A DNA stretch of 64,000 nucleotides, taken from Mermis nigrescens. Its lineage: Eukaryota; Nematoda; Enoplea; Mermithida; Mermithidae. Numbering within the stretch: position 1 is the stretch's first letter; every line of letters begins with the position of its first letter. The stretch spans positions 11,399,456 to 11,463,455 of the forward strand of contig JAVLUZ010000142.1 in the NCBI GenBank assembly GCA_036768485.1, read 5' to 3'. The position numbers were made by a program, and so were the translations under genes. The notes below the pieces were generated by a model, which worked only from the letters and a program-made list of their open reading frames with translations, was not told where the DNA came from and searched no databases. Below are positions 1 through 12,900 of this stretch, piece after piece.

Positions 1-2175
1 TCATCACTTCTAGTATATAATGCATTAACACGCCTACTGTTTAACTAGGGGGTGGGAATTCTCAAGCCCTGAGGCTAGGGTTTACTTTGCAAACCTTCAC
101 ACATAAGCGACTGATGAATACATAATTTCATCTGTGTCATCAGTATTGATCTAAAAATTTCTAAAGTTTCAAAATTTTGTTGTAAAGTTTCAACAATTTT
201 TGTAAAGTCTGTAATATTTTTGTAAATTTAAAATATTTTTTGTAAAGTTTGGAATATTTTTTGTAAAGGTTAGAATATTTTTTGTAAAGTTTAGAATATT
301 TTTTGTAAAGTATGGAATAAATTTTGCTTGCTTAAGCATAGGAATTTTGCTAAGTTCGGAATAGTTTTTGTTAAGTTAGGGAAATTTTTGTAAAATTTGG
401 AAAATTTCTTGCAATGTTTGGATAATCTTCATTTGATATGGCATTGCTCCAGGATTGCTGACAAATTTTGTAGGCTATACATACACTAGCATACAGAGAA
501 TGCAGAAAAATGACAAAAACTCGACAATGGTCAATATCCCGAAATGATCTACTTGAATAAAGTCATGTTCCTCACAGTATAAAATGCTTGATTAGATTTA
601 AATTTGGGAAAATTGCATGTATTTTCTGCACGTACACAAATGGCTTAGTGTTTGTCTCATAGCCATGGAATTTCATTGATATTTATGTATGGTTTGCTTC
701 AGCCTGTCATATAATTCTTCAAATACCGTGTGAAACAAACATAGTTCTTTCCGCAAAGTAAATGAATCAAATGAGTCACGCAAAATCTAGCCATATTTTA
801 TCAGAGATTGTAGAGTATATGAATAGACTATGCAAAATTATCATGTTTTTGTGTTTTGAAGTAATTTTTGACAAATATACCCCAAATTTGAACTGAAAAT
901 TATAGGAAATTGCATGAAATTTAGAAATTTGGGCAAGTTAATTCACAGAAAACTTCCGCCTCTTTGATAGAGGAACTCCAAGACTTCAGTACTTTCCAAC
1001 TATTTTCTATAATTTTTACCCTCCTACAGAAGATTTCTATCAAAAAGCTAGGGGCTATGATATTAATAGAGAGGGTACATGGTTGATAACTTTGATATAT
1101 GCAGCTTCTGCTGGATATATCAAAGTTATCAACCATGTACCCTCTCTATTAATATCATAGCCCCCTAGCTTTTTGATAGAAATCTTCTGTAGGAGGGTAA
1201 AAATTATAGAAAATAGTTGGAAAGTACTGAAGTCTTGGAGTTCCTCTATCATAGAGGCGGAATTTTTCTGTGAATTAACTTGCCCAAATTTCTAAATTTC
1301 ATGCAATTTTTTATAATTTTCAGTTCAAATTTGGGGTATATTTGTCAAAAATTACTTCAAAACACAAAAACATGATAATTTTGCATAGTTTATTCATATA
1401 CTCTACAATCTCTGATAAAATATGGCTAGATTTTGCGTGACTCATTTGATTCATTTACTTTGCGGAAAGAACTATGTTTGTTTCACACGGTATTTGAAGA
1501 ATTATATGACAGGCTGAAGCAAACCATACATAAATATCAATGAAATTCCATGGCTATGAGACAAACACTAAGCCATTTGTGTACGTGCAGAAAATACATG
1601 CAATTTTCCCCAAATTTAAATCTAATCAAGCATTTTATACTGTGAGGAACATGACTTTATTCAAGTAGATCATTTCGGGATATTGATCATTGTCGAGTTT
1701 TTGTCATTTTTCTGCATTCTCTGTATGCTAGTGTATGTATAGCCTACAAAATTTGTCAGCAATCCTGGAGCAATGCCATATCAAATGAAGATTATCCAAA
1801 CATTGCAAGAAATTTTCCAAATTTTACAAAAATTTCCCTAACTTAACAAAAAGTATTCCGAACTTAGCAAAATTCCTATGCTTAAGCAAGCAAAATTTAT
1901 TCCATACTTTACAAAAAATATTCCAAACTTTACAAAAAATATTTTAAATTTACAAAAAATATTACAGACTTTACAAAAATTGTTGAAACTTTACAACAAA
2001 ATTTTGAAACTTTAGAAATTTTTAGATCAATACTGATGACACAGATGAAATTATGTATTCATCAGTCGCTTATGTGTGAAGGTTTGCAAAGTAAACCCTA
2101 GCCTCAGGGCTTGAGAATTCCCACCCCCTAGTTAAACAGTAGGCGTGTTAATGCATTATATACTAAAAGTGATGA
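1..2175. repeat. Giant imperfect palindrome (foldback element)
   Basis: The first 1100 bases are repeated as reverse complement at about 1115-2175, around a short loop near 1101-1114 (GCAGCTTCTGCTGG). The match runs right to base 1, so the palindrome may extend beyond the window. The arms are nearly identical apart from isolated mismatches and a length difference: the left arm carries about two more copies of a 21-bp unit (TTTGTAAAGTTTGGAATATTT type, 231-320) than the right arm (about 1905-1965). The two overlapping open frames across the centre (921-1136 and 1055-1252) are mirror products of the palindrome and not genes. No transposase is visible inside. Confidence 0.93.
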
Positions 2176-2450
2176 TTTAAAGGTGAAACCTCATATGTTT
2201 GCAGGTTTGGCGAATTTAGGGGTCCGCATTAATCTTTGCAGATTTTATCAACTGACGATAAGGAAATGAATGTATGAAGTAGAACAGATTCATGGATTAG
2301 TCTACAAATTTCGCAATGTGACCTTTATAGTGTTCACAAGCGAAAAATCAATCCTTACAGGTGCAAAAGAGGAGCATGCGTTGCACCGGGCATATAAAAT
2401 AGAGTCAACGATGCTTGAGAAATGCAGATTAGATACATAAAATTTGACAC

Positions 2451-2858
2451 TTTACAAAACAATTCCTAAATTTGACAAAAAATATTCCAAACTTTACAAA
2501 ACATATTCCAAACTTCACAAAAAACATTCCAAACTTTACAGAAAATATTCCAAACTTTACAAAAAACATTCCAAACTTTACAAAAAATATTCCAAACTTT
2601 ACAAAAAATATTCCAAACTTTAAAAAAAATATTCCAAACTTTACAAAAGTACTATGCTTAAGCATGTGAAATTTATTCCAAATTTTACAAAAAATATTCC
2701 AAACTTTGCAAAAAATATTCCAAACTTTACAAAGAATATTCCAAACTTTACAAAAAATATTCCAAATTCTACAAAAAATATTCCAAACTTTACAAAAAAT
2801 ATTCCAAACTTTACAAAAGACATTCCAAACTTTACAAAAAATATTCCAAACTTAGCTA
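2451..2858. repeat. 21-bp satellite array
   Basis: About 19 imperfect copies of a 21-bp unit of the form CAAAAAATATTCCAAACTTTA, interrupted near 2648-2672 by a unit-free stretch containing CTATGCTTAAGCATG. The long open frames on both strands here are translations of the 21-bp (7-codon) period and are not genes. The same unit occurs in a few copies in both arms of the palindrome at 1-2175. Confidence 0.95.
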
Positions 2859-2965
2859 ATTTTTAGATCAATACTGATGACATGGATGAAGTTACGTGTT
2901 CATTAATGAATTTTGTGTGGAGGTTTATAAAGTAAACGCTAGCTCAGGGTTTAAAAATTCCCACA
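2859..2965. repeat. Copy of the palindrome's outer arm sequence
   Basis: The sequence after the 21-bp array (TTTTTAGATCAATACTGATG... to ...AAAAATTCCCAC) repeats, in direct orientation, the stretch at about 2021-2130 in the right arm of the palindrome. Divergence is higher than between the two palindrome arms. With the array before it, this forms a third partial copy of the same element. The 2966-3180 interval shows nothing recognisable. Confidence 0.75.
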
Positions 2966-3179
2966 AGCTGGACAGCAGGCAAAGATCGCCCTTTTTCAGG
3001 CGTTTTCTGATAAACTTTGATAAGCTCAAAATAGCATGATAATTAAATTTGAAGCAATGTTTGCCTATACTAGTTGCTCATTTTTAGGCAAAAATAATCC
3101 CTAATGGCATCATTAGATAGGTACTGCTAAAAATCAAGCATTGTAAAGACAATGCAAATAAAAAATCAGCATATAGTAA

Positions 3180-4510
3180 GTCGTGTGCTAAAATTTTGTA
3201 CATAGGAGAGCTAAGGTTAATATATGATATCCTGAAAAGTTGAACAAATCCGGCTAGCGGTTCTGGGAATATAGTGCTATGCGAGAAAGTGTAGAGTAAA
3301 TTAGTATACTGTATGCTGCGCGCTAAAAATTGTGTACATAGCCCAGCTAAGGTTTATATATCATATCCTGAAAATTTGAATGAAATCCGGCCAGTGGTTC
3401 TTGGAATATAGTGCTATACAAGAAAGTGTAAAGTAAATTAGTATACTGTAGGCTGCGCGCTGAAATTCTGTACATAGCATGACTTAGCCTATATACATCA
3501 TATCCTGAAAATTTGAACAAGATCCGGCTTGTGATTCTTGGAATATAGTGCTATATGAGAAAGTGTAAAATAAATTAGTATTCTGTATGCTGCGCGCTAA
3601 ACTTTTGTACATAGCCCAGCTAAGGTTTATATATCATACCCTGAAAATTTGAATGAAATCCGGCTAGTGGTTCTTGGAATATAGTGCTATACAAGAAAGT
3701 GTAAAGTGAACAGATATACTGTAGACTGCGCACTGAAATTTTGTGCATAGCATTCCTCGCCTATGTACATCATATCCTGAAAATCTGAACAAAATCCAAG
3801 CATTGGTTCTCGAAATATGGTGCTATATGAGGAAGTGTAAACTAAAATCGGCATACTGTAGATTACATGCTGATAACGATAAGATAACACATGCAACATA
3901 AACACACCCTACTATGAAAATTTCAGCCCAATCCGCCCTTTATTTCTAAAGTTATAGTACTATATGAGCAAGTGTAAAGTAAATTAGTATACTGTAGGCT
4001 GCGCGCTTAAATTCTGTACATAGCACAGCTAAGTTTTATATATCATATCCTAAAAATTTGAACAAAATCCGGCCATTGGTTCTTGGAATATAGTGCTATA
4101 CGAGAAAGTGTAAAGTAATGCTGGTATACTGTAGTTACTCCCTCAAAATTTTTGTAATAGTTTGCTAATAGGATATTTATTCTACCCTTAAATTTTCAAC
4201 CCAATCTGCCCTCTATCCCTAAAGTTAGAGTACTATATGAGAAAGTGTAAAGTAAATTGGTATACTGTAGGTCGCGCGCTAAAATTTTTTACATAGCACA
4301 GCAACAATTTATATATCTTACCCTGGAAGTTTGAGCTAAATCCGGCCAGTGATTCTTGGAATATAGTGCTATACAAGAAAGTGTAAAGTAAATTGGTATA
4401 CTGTAGGCTGCGCGCTGAAATTCTGTACATAGCATGCCTCGCCTATATACATCACATCCTTAAAATTTGAACAATATCCGGCCATTGGTTCTCGATTTAT
4501 GCAAAAGTGT
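3180..4510. repeat. 137-bp tandem repeat array
   Basis: Nine to ten diverged units with a period of 135-138 bp. A convenient marker is ATAGTGCTAT or its variants, seen at about 3274, 3411, 3548, 3684, 3820, 3957, 4092, 4230 and 4366. Each unit also holds GAGAAAGTGTAAAGTAAATT and a CTGCGCGCT motif. Open frames within it (3687-3905 and 4233-4430, minus) are periodic translations of the unit and not genes. Confidence 0.9.
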
Positions 4511-4609
4511 AAACTTATGCTGGTATGAACACGGTAAAGCACACTTTTCCTGGCCTCGGCCCAGGCCCCGGCAAAAAAGGCGGCCCCGGCACAGCTCTAG
4601 CTATGACTT

Positions 4610-6190
4610 AAGGCATATACATACATACATAGGTAGCTTTTTCCTAGTCCCTCCTTTTACATACTTAATAATCCGTAATCCAGTCAGTAAAGACATACGA
4701 TAACATGTCACAATAATGATAGCAGTCCAAGAACGCGGGAAACAATATTGTTCTGAATATCAGCATTATCTTTTTTTAAACAAGATAACCTTACCTCATT
4801 CGAACAGATCAAAGGTTTTCAGCATAAACTTTACGGAACTATTGGGTGTAAAGAACACTTACACTCAGATTCGTAATCCTGATGTTACATGGAACATTTT
4901 GAAAAAATTCAGCTTCTACAATGCTCTGAAACTAAAGTTAATGTTCAGTGTAAACTTACACAACTATTGGGTGCAAAGAAAACATACAGTCAGATTCGTA
5001 ATCCTGACCTTACGGAACATATTTTGAGAAAGTTCACGTCTTGCAATACACTGGAAGTAAAATATATTTGTAGTGCAAATTTAACACATTAAGTATAGAT
5101 GAAAAGTGCACTTTATACAACTAGTAGATATAGAAATGACTAACAGTAAGATTCATAATTCTGACGTTACCTGGAACATTTTGAAAAAAATTAAGCTATC
5201 GCAATGCTATAGAACTAAACTTAATTTACAGTGTAAACTTTACACAATCACCAACTGTAAAGGTTTTAGTCGGATTCGTAATTCTGACATTACTCTGGTA
5301 TTACGATAAAATTTATGAAAATTTTAAGTCTCCACAATGGCCAAAAGACAAATAAATATTAGATGTAAACCAATTTGCACCACTGTTAATTGTAAATAAA
5401 CGCGTCGTACTGGAGTATCCCATTAGATTTCTAGAACATTTTAGACATTGGCAGAAAAAACCAAGACAGAAACACGTTTAGCACCCTCCCCAATTTACGA
5501 CTTTACACCACCAGAAAAAGCTAAATATCAATGTAAATAAACGCCATTTGTTGTGACGTGTACCCCGTAGAAAGTACTTTATTTTTATTCTATCCGACTT
5601 ATCCAGACTTCTTAACGGCGAAAATGGCGAAAAAAGTTAACAAAAACGTATTTTTCCACCATCCACCACATTGCAAACTTTGAAAATCTAAACCTTAATC
5701 CCCTTTGAGTGTTAGGAAATTCGGTTCAGGCCAGTTTGTAACCTTTGAATCGTAGTACGTTCGTGTGCGGAAAACTTCTGTTCCGCAATCTTTGAGATAT
5801 AGACCAATGAAAAAAAGAAAAGAAAACGTATTTTTTGCCTAATGTTACATCACTGATTTCGAACTTTACACCTCCATTAGTAACTCAATATTGAGTTTTT
5901 TAAACGCAGTTTGCTGCTACGTGTAGCCCTTAAAATGTACCTTAGTTTTACTTTATTCAATTTATGCCGACTTATAAGCGGAGAAGTTGGCGGTGAAGCC
6001 TTAGATAAAACCTGTTTTTTACACTATCCACTAAATTGTAAAGTTTTAACTCCTAGATATAACTCCGTATTGAGTGTACAAAAGTTTGCTGGTAAGCCGA
6101 AAGTATCCCTTAAGCCGTAGTACATTTCTGCTGAAATAAATTTCTTGGGACTCATATCTGGAGTTGTTGACAGACAGAAAACAGGCCGAA
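4610..6190. repeat. Long dispersed repeat, left inverted copy
   Basis: This block is repeated as reverse complement at about 19060-20520, on the other side of the transporter gene. Matching landmarks include CAGTCCAAGAACGCG (about 4727) against CGCGTTCTTGGACTG (about 20360), and the AATAAAGTACTTT region. It contains internal subrepeats spaced roughly 120-160 bp marked by ATTCGTAATCCTGA (about 4868, 4990, 5152, 5273) and many TGTAAAGTTTACAC-like words. Several short open frames share a repeated peptide because of these subrepeats. I see no convincing gene. A GC-rich tract with GCCCCGGC words lies just before it (4545-4590). Confidence 0.75.
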
Positions 6191-6646
6191 GTGTGTTTGC
6201 TGCCACTCTGGAAATAAGTCACTTTTCAAAAAAATGAAAAGTGCCATCGGGACTACACAATTTCCTACATTTAAAGAACCAGACTAAACAAAATGCAATA
6301 CTAAGTCGGAAAAGTCGTGTGACCGACCAAAATTTTGAAAAACTATATGTTCTGACGTTACAGGACAACTTTACACTCTCTTTAGACACTGACTATTAAT
6401 AAAAAACAAAAAACCCCGGCAGCAACTTTTTAATATCTGTCTTTTAAAAAAGCTGCACAATACATTAGTGTTCCAGTGTTGCTGTAGGAGAGTGCACAGG
6501 TGGTAGAAGTACCCAAGTAAACTATAGGTTACGCGCCGCGCCACCTATGATTTAATTGTTTTGCAATAAACAATTAGTATGTTTAACAAATATTAAATCA
6601 TATACATCATCGGAATACGAAAATACACTGAAGCTAAACAGGATTA
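6191..6646. other. Intergenic, 3' flank of the transporter gene
   Basis: AT-rich spacer with no recognisable gene. It contains the presumed 3' UTR of the minus-strand SLC22 gene, whose stop codon is at 6647. No clear polyadenylation signal could be singled out. Confidence 0.4.
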
Positions 6647-6940
6647 CTATTCATTCTCCATTATTAGTTCGAACTGTTCGGGCGCAACTCTGCTTTCGCT
6701 TGGTATCCTTATTCTACCTTTCAATAACTTATCACTTTCTTCGTTCATGTTCTTATCGAGAATCTTTTCCAGGTTGTCGTGGCACGAGAACAATTTCCGA
6801 GTTGATGTAAAATTTTCCGCCTCTTCTATGCTTTGCAATAAAGGAGCAGTTGTGGTTTCTGGCAAAAATAAAGACAATGCCCCGGCCGATAGCGTAAATA
6901 TACCCATAATTAGCAGAGGCAGAATGCTGACGTAGTCGCC
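6647..6940 (-). CDS. SLC22 exon 8 (TM12, cytoplasmic tail, stop)
   Basis: Acceptor TTTTTATCAG, then GDYVSILPLLIMGIFTLSAG (TM12) and LPETTTAPLLQSIEEAENF. A charged tail of about 60 residues ends ...ELIMENE and a stop at 6647-6649. Confidence 0.93.
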   Translation of the reverse strand, partial: GDYVSILPLLIMGIFTLSAGALSLFLPETTTAPLLQSIEEAENFTSTRKLFSCHDNLEKILDKNMNEESDKLLKGRIRIPSESRVAPEQFELIMENE

Positions 6941-9900
6941 CTGATAAAAATAACTGTACGTATTACTACATCTCAAATCAGACGCAATTACGCGATTACA
7001 AAAATAAAAAAGCAGACTTCATACGTAAACTCTAACAAATTTGAAAGAAATAATTATTTCTATACAAAATTTATACAAAATCAACACCAGAAAGCATCCA
7101 TCTATAGTTCTGGTTATAATGAAAAACATTGAAAAGTAAAATAAAAGAAGCAATCGAAGAGATTAAAATCACGAACCAATTCGGCAGAGGTTAGTATTGC
7201 ATTGTCTTACTACAAAACCCTGCCTGCACGCAAATGTTTCAAATTACGTTGCGCTATAGCTTAGAAGGCAATGAAAAAATTAAAAAATATAAATAGAATC
7301 TTTCGAAAAATAAAATTTCTTACTGATTATTGTGTACATGCTGTTTGAATGCGCTAATTTCGCCAATCAATCTGTCTTAATCCGCTCTTCTATGTATAGA
7401 AGCCATTTGGCAATTAATTTTTAATCGAAATGAATTAACGCGGATGAAATCAGAAGTTTTTCCTTCAAAAAAATCAAAATATAATACAAACGCGATTGTA
7501 AAAACTTACAAGCATAACTAAATACGGTGCTAAAAGTAGACCCACGCCGGCGATCATGGAACTCACTCCCATTCCCATTGCTCTGACCACTGTTGGATAA
7601 AGCTCTCCAGCGAATATGTAAATTATACCAAAGGAACCAGCGATGCCGAATTTGCCACAAAAGGCTAAACCGCTGATTACCCATTTTTGGTCTGAAAATG
7701 AATGTTGTATATAGTTATTTGTAAATTTTTGGTACGAATAAAACATCATCTATTAGTTTTGCGTTTGTTCGGTATTTTGTAACTGATTATCGCATGGTGT
7801 GCTCGCAAGAGTATTGCGATAACGACAACTAATGTGATAAAGCCAAAGTTGGTTTTTTCAATATGAATTTCAATATTGTAGTACAAAAATGTGATTTTTT
7901 AATACAAATATTTAATGTTAGACTCAGCGTATCAATTGACTCGCCGAAAGATATTGTATGATCCATTATATCGTTAGATTTCATGGATAATTTTTGTTAT
8001 TATTAATATTAATATTAATATTTATGTTATTGATAGTATCTATATAATTTAAAAAATCTGGCTAGGCTACGCCTATGAGTACACTCACTGAAAACTGCTA
8101 TTCCTTGCAATGCAAACGAATTGGCTGTTACGAGCAAAGAAATAAACATGCGAGAATAAATCTTCCAGGCTCACTGTATCAAAATCCAATTGTCCGTGAC
8201 GTCGAAAATCCATAAGTCTCAATTTTCGAAAACTCCTTAGACTAAGCTGCTTTTTTAAATTATGTATATCTGTGCAACAATTTTCTGGATTTTGTTACGA
8301 GGCATATGATGTACTTAGTTTGAATTTGATTTATTATATTTCTAAATGTTAACATATACATTTTTTAAACTGTTGATTGCAGTGATCTTGATTCTTAATT
8401 ATTCTTAAAGTAAATCCAGAGCGGATTAAAAAATGAAAAGGATTTAAAGAAATGAACAAAATTGTCATTAAAAATTAAAATTGATAATACATTCAAAGTA
8501 AATCAAGCGCGTCCAGTGAAAATTTTTCCTAATGGATCTCCAAACTAGGTCTAGCGGGTATTCGTCGGCGCATTTATTGATAAATAAAAAGAGAAATTTT
8601 TAAAAGTTTGGCTTATGACTTCGGTGAGGGAGGCACAGTTCCGCATATCTGACTCTTTTAAAAACTTTAGTATTTTAATAAACAACTTCCAGAAAAATTA
8701 TAACTTTCAAACTTTACTCGTTGCTACCTGAATAACTATTTTCTGCATTATGGAGAATATTTGACAAAAGCCGGAATGTAAAAAAATCGTTGTAAGCCAA
8801 ATATGAATCAGGGAAAAAGTACCTGTGGGAACAAACATTGTGCATACACAGGCCAGCCCACCGACAAACATGGCTGAAAAAAGAGACCAGCGTCGCCCTA
8901 TGATGTCCAACAGTAACCACGTTATCAGATAGGCGGGCACTTCAACAGCTCCATTTATTACAAACGATAAGTAATCGTTAACGTTCAGGTTGGATATATT
9001 GTAAGTTAAACCGTTGTATACGACCGCATTGATAAACATGAAAATATAAACAAGGCATTTATTTATAAATTTTAAGAAGAAAAGACTCGTATTTCGGAGA
9101 AAAATGTGAAATTTTTATAAGAAAACAGTAATAAAACAATCAATTAATAAACAAGAGTCAACATCGGTGATAAAAAATAGTATAAAAACATATTGCAAAG
9201 GAACGAGGAAAACTATAATAGGATTCATAAGATATGAAAAATTTTGAATACTTTTGAAACCTTTGTTAAGAACACTTTCGCAGTTTAGCCAGTTACATTT
9301 TTCTTGTTTATTAAAACTGCCAAAAAGTTCAGTCAAGGTATTGCTTAAATCTACTATCTTTCATAATGAGCGAAGTATTTGAGTAAGATTTGAGGGCGCT
9401 GGAGATCAGTCATTCAAAAATTCTGAATCATATAGAAAAGTTGCTTAGAAGGTTATTTGGTTCGATTTAGCTTTGTTTTTTCAACATCAGCATCCTAATA
9501 AAAAGGTTTTTTATGATGTTAATAAAATAAAGACATTTTATTGCAAGAATACTTGCATTCTGATGGTTTACTTCGATAAATCTCCGAATGACGAATTCAG
9601 AAACAAACGTTTTATAAACATTAATAAACTATTTTTTGCTTATTTCTAAGCTTATATCTGAAAGTGTTCGAAATTACTAATGATTAGGTACCTATTCCAA
9701 ATTAGACGAGTGTAATAATTTAAAATGTAGGCGAACCAAACGGCATGCATAACCTTCCCTTGTTCTAATAACTTATATAAGCCTCAAAATTTATATAAGT
9801 ATGTATTGCACGTGCAGGTTAGGTACCAAATGTAAGAGATCAAGAGAAATCTGCAACGCATGTTTTTCGTCTTGGTCAAATCAAAAATCGTACGTTTCGA

Positions 9901-12900
9901 TGATTCCGATTTGCTGCTAGCTGTTATTCGATACAAGGTTTCCTGAAATAAATAATCACAATAGAAAAGAATAGTTTGGTATCGGTTTAAATACCACTCA
10001 AATTGATAAACAGCACAAATTTATGCCTAAAATCAAGGACGAATTCAAGGGACGGGGAGGGGCCATTCTCTTATTAACCTAGCCTAGTTGTTGGGATGAA
10101 GGAGGGATATATAATTCGCAATGATTTTTGGTCATCGTTGGTCTCAAATTCTTTAAAATTTTTTTAATGATATACATTCAAATGTTTATTTTATGTTTTA
10201 TATTTTTTTATATAATTTTTATTTAAATTTATCAAATATATTTATTTATATTTTTTTTCTTAAATTTTCCCGGCGCTTTGCACTGTATAATACCTACTAA
10301 TGACATTTATTTACCTTCTTAGCGATCTGAAAGCCATGTTTTTGCGCCAATAGTGTATTTTTGTAGCAAAAAACATTTTCTTGACTTCTAGAACGATTTC
10401 TGGAGCACAAACAATTATTTCGGGTTAATTTTCTCCACTTAGAAAAATTTAAAATTTTTTAGCGCTTTGCGTCAAATGCTGTAATGGGTAATACGTGAAA
10501 TGAGCATTGATTTAGGCTTCTAAATATAGCACAAAATTGTCAAAAATTTTGAAATTTTCAGAAAATATTGTACTAAAATAATTTTAAATAAAAGTAGACA
10601 AAAAAGGGGAAAAACAATATTTAGTAAATGAAGGACGAATTTTTGAATCTATCTTCATCTGTTTTGGGGAGATCCGCCACTGCCTAATATTAATCCTTGG
10701 GTGACAGAAATTTTTTGTCATCATAACTTTTAAGATATTTTCAGTCTAAACTTTTAAATAACTTCAGGTGACTGTATCATACTTGTAAGGAAGGGGATGG
10801 CGGGATCCCACCAAAGTCGACGTTCCCCCATCGTCGGAAAATTTTTGATTATCCTTCCCGATTTTTGGGAAAAAACTAATTTTTTGCCGTTTTTGGGCGT
10901 TTTTTGGCCAATAATTGGTAGTCATTTACCCCTCCCCCTAGAAATTGACCGCGAACCCCCAAAATTTTGAGCCGTTACATGCATGGACTGTATCAACTTC
11001 CATTGATACGCAGTCATTAAAATAATGTCTCAAACTGCGATCTCAAGTGCAAAACATTTAGTTCGAGCAATGCTATGATTGAGGTATTGAGGAAAAATTT
11101 TTCGCGAATCGCTTTTAAATTGATTAAGTATAAATTTCTTCAAAGAGGAATAACAATAAAAGGCTCAAAGTGAATAAGCAGAATAATATAGCATATTAAT
11201 TTCTTAACACTTGTGATTCGAGTGGATTGGTTGAAAACCACAAGATCGCACATTAATTCACTAATTGAATCAGATTTATCAATCGATTCTAGTGTAATTC
11301 GAATTCTTACGCAATCTTTTTTAATTTCCACCGGGTCAACAATTTTTTTATTGAATTTTGCGATTTTAAGCAATTGTTCATATGCTTCGCTGATTCGCCC
11401 CTCTGCGATTAACCATCGTGGAGATTCAGGCAAAATCCTATACAAACAAAAATTCAATATTTTACACCCAATGATGAACTACTAAGCAATGAACTTAGAT
11501 TAATTTCAATTTCAGAGTCGACTGACTCATTCTAGTCCAAAAGAGAAAACGATAGCTTCGTTGAAGTGTTTACACTTCAATAACAGCAAGGCTCTTTGTG
11601 AATATCAAAATTTGTATTGTGTTGCCCTTATTTGCCTCGAAGTCAAAACATTGAATAAATAAAGGCAATAATCTCAACGCAACAATAATATTATTAACAG
11701 ATGATTAATCGAAAGATTGGAAAAACAATCAACGAGTTTTACTTTTTTAGCTTAATCATGCGTGCACACATACATTCATAAAAATCGTTTAAATGTTTTA
11801 ATACCGAATATCAAATACGTTTGTACAATGATTCTTCAATAAGCATTAACTTTTGTTGCCCTTCAGGCTGAAAAAATTATCGGATCTAGTATACAATTTA
11901 CCCGCCACCGTTTTTTAGCCGATTCAAATAAGCTACAGTGACCAAACTTTACACAAAAATCATCAAACACGTTATGACTAGCATCAATAAAAATAGTGAT
12001 CTACAGTGTTGGTCACTGTCGCTTATTTGAATCGGCTAAAAAACGGTGGCGGGTAAATTGTATACTAGATCCAAATTATCAACTGATCAATGAAGGAGAA
12101 AATGATTGATTAGAGAAGAAACATAATTTATGTAGGAAAAAACGAAAATTAATCGCTTAGAGATGGCTGAAATCGCAGTTTTGTAAATTAAATTTTGCTT
12201 GTTATGAATGTCTTCTATGCTTCGACTCAGACTAGCTTAATTGCCTCAGATGCTTATACAAGAATCACGAACAAACATGCACGTTGGAAGTTTGGGGTCT
12301 AAAACTTCAGAATGGAAAAATGGACGATTTTCTCGGGAAAATGAGACAAAATGAAGGCAAAAAAGGTTTTAAAATGGGCCAGAAACTGTGTTAGGACTTA
12401 GTTTTGATGCTTTTTTTAGCGCTTATACCAGTTTTTGAGGTAATAATGTCCCAAAAAAGCTTAATTCTTGACCCCCAGACCGGTTGACCCCTTTCCAGAT
12501 CGGCCATGCTGGGCCTCTATGGTCACAAAACCATCTGCAGTTTTTGAATACCGAATTTGCACGTACCACCAATAAGTAAACAGTATTGCAAAAGGGGCAT
12601 TGCTAATCAGGGTTAAGGTGGCCCACGATCTGATCATTGATGCAACCCAACCGAGGGCGCACATGGACAGACCAAACGTTATGGCCACAACAGTGCCAGC
12701 AAAAAGTCGCTTTGAGGGTCCCATCAGTTCCATACCTGTTTAAAGGACAATCAGTAATATAAGTTACAATTCTGTATGTCGAAAAAATAGCAGCAAAAGC
12801 ATATTAGACAATGCCCGAATAAAAACATAAAAATGCTAATTTACCTTATAAAAGCTAAGTTGAAAAGCATAAAATTCAATTTTTTCTAAACCGAGATTAT

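Noticed and set aside
2451..2858. Possible CRISPR-like array
   Set aside because: The repeats are directly contiguous with no unique spacers, and the context is eukaryotic.
2429..2866. Long open frames with a 7-residue repeat on both strands (NIPNFTK-like and KFGIFFV-like)
   Set aside because: They exist because 21 bp is a multiple of three. The array is a satellite and not a coding gene.
4716..5309. Three overlapping plus-strand frames sharing a QIRNPD.T..IL motif, as a possible repeat protein
   Set aside because: The shared peptide follows 120-160-bp DNA subrepeats, the frames overlap each other, and the inverted copy at 19-20 kb does not preserve them.
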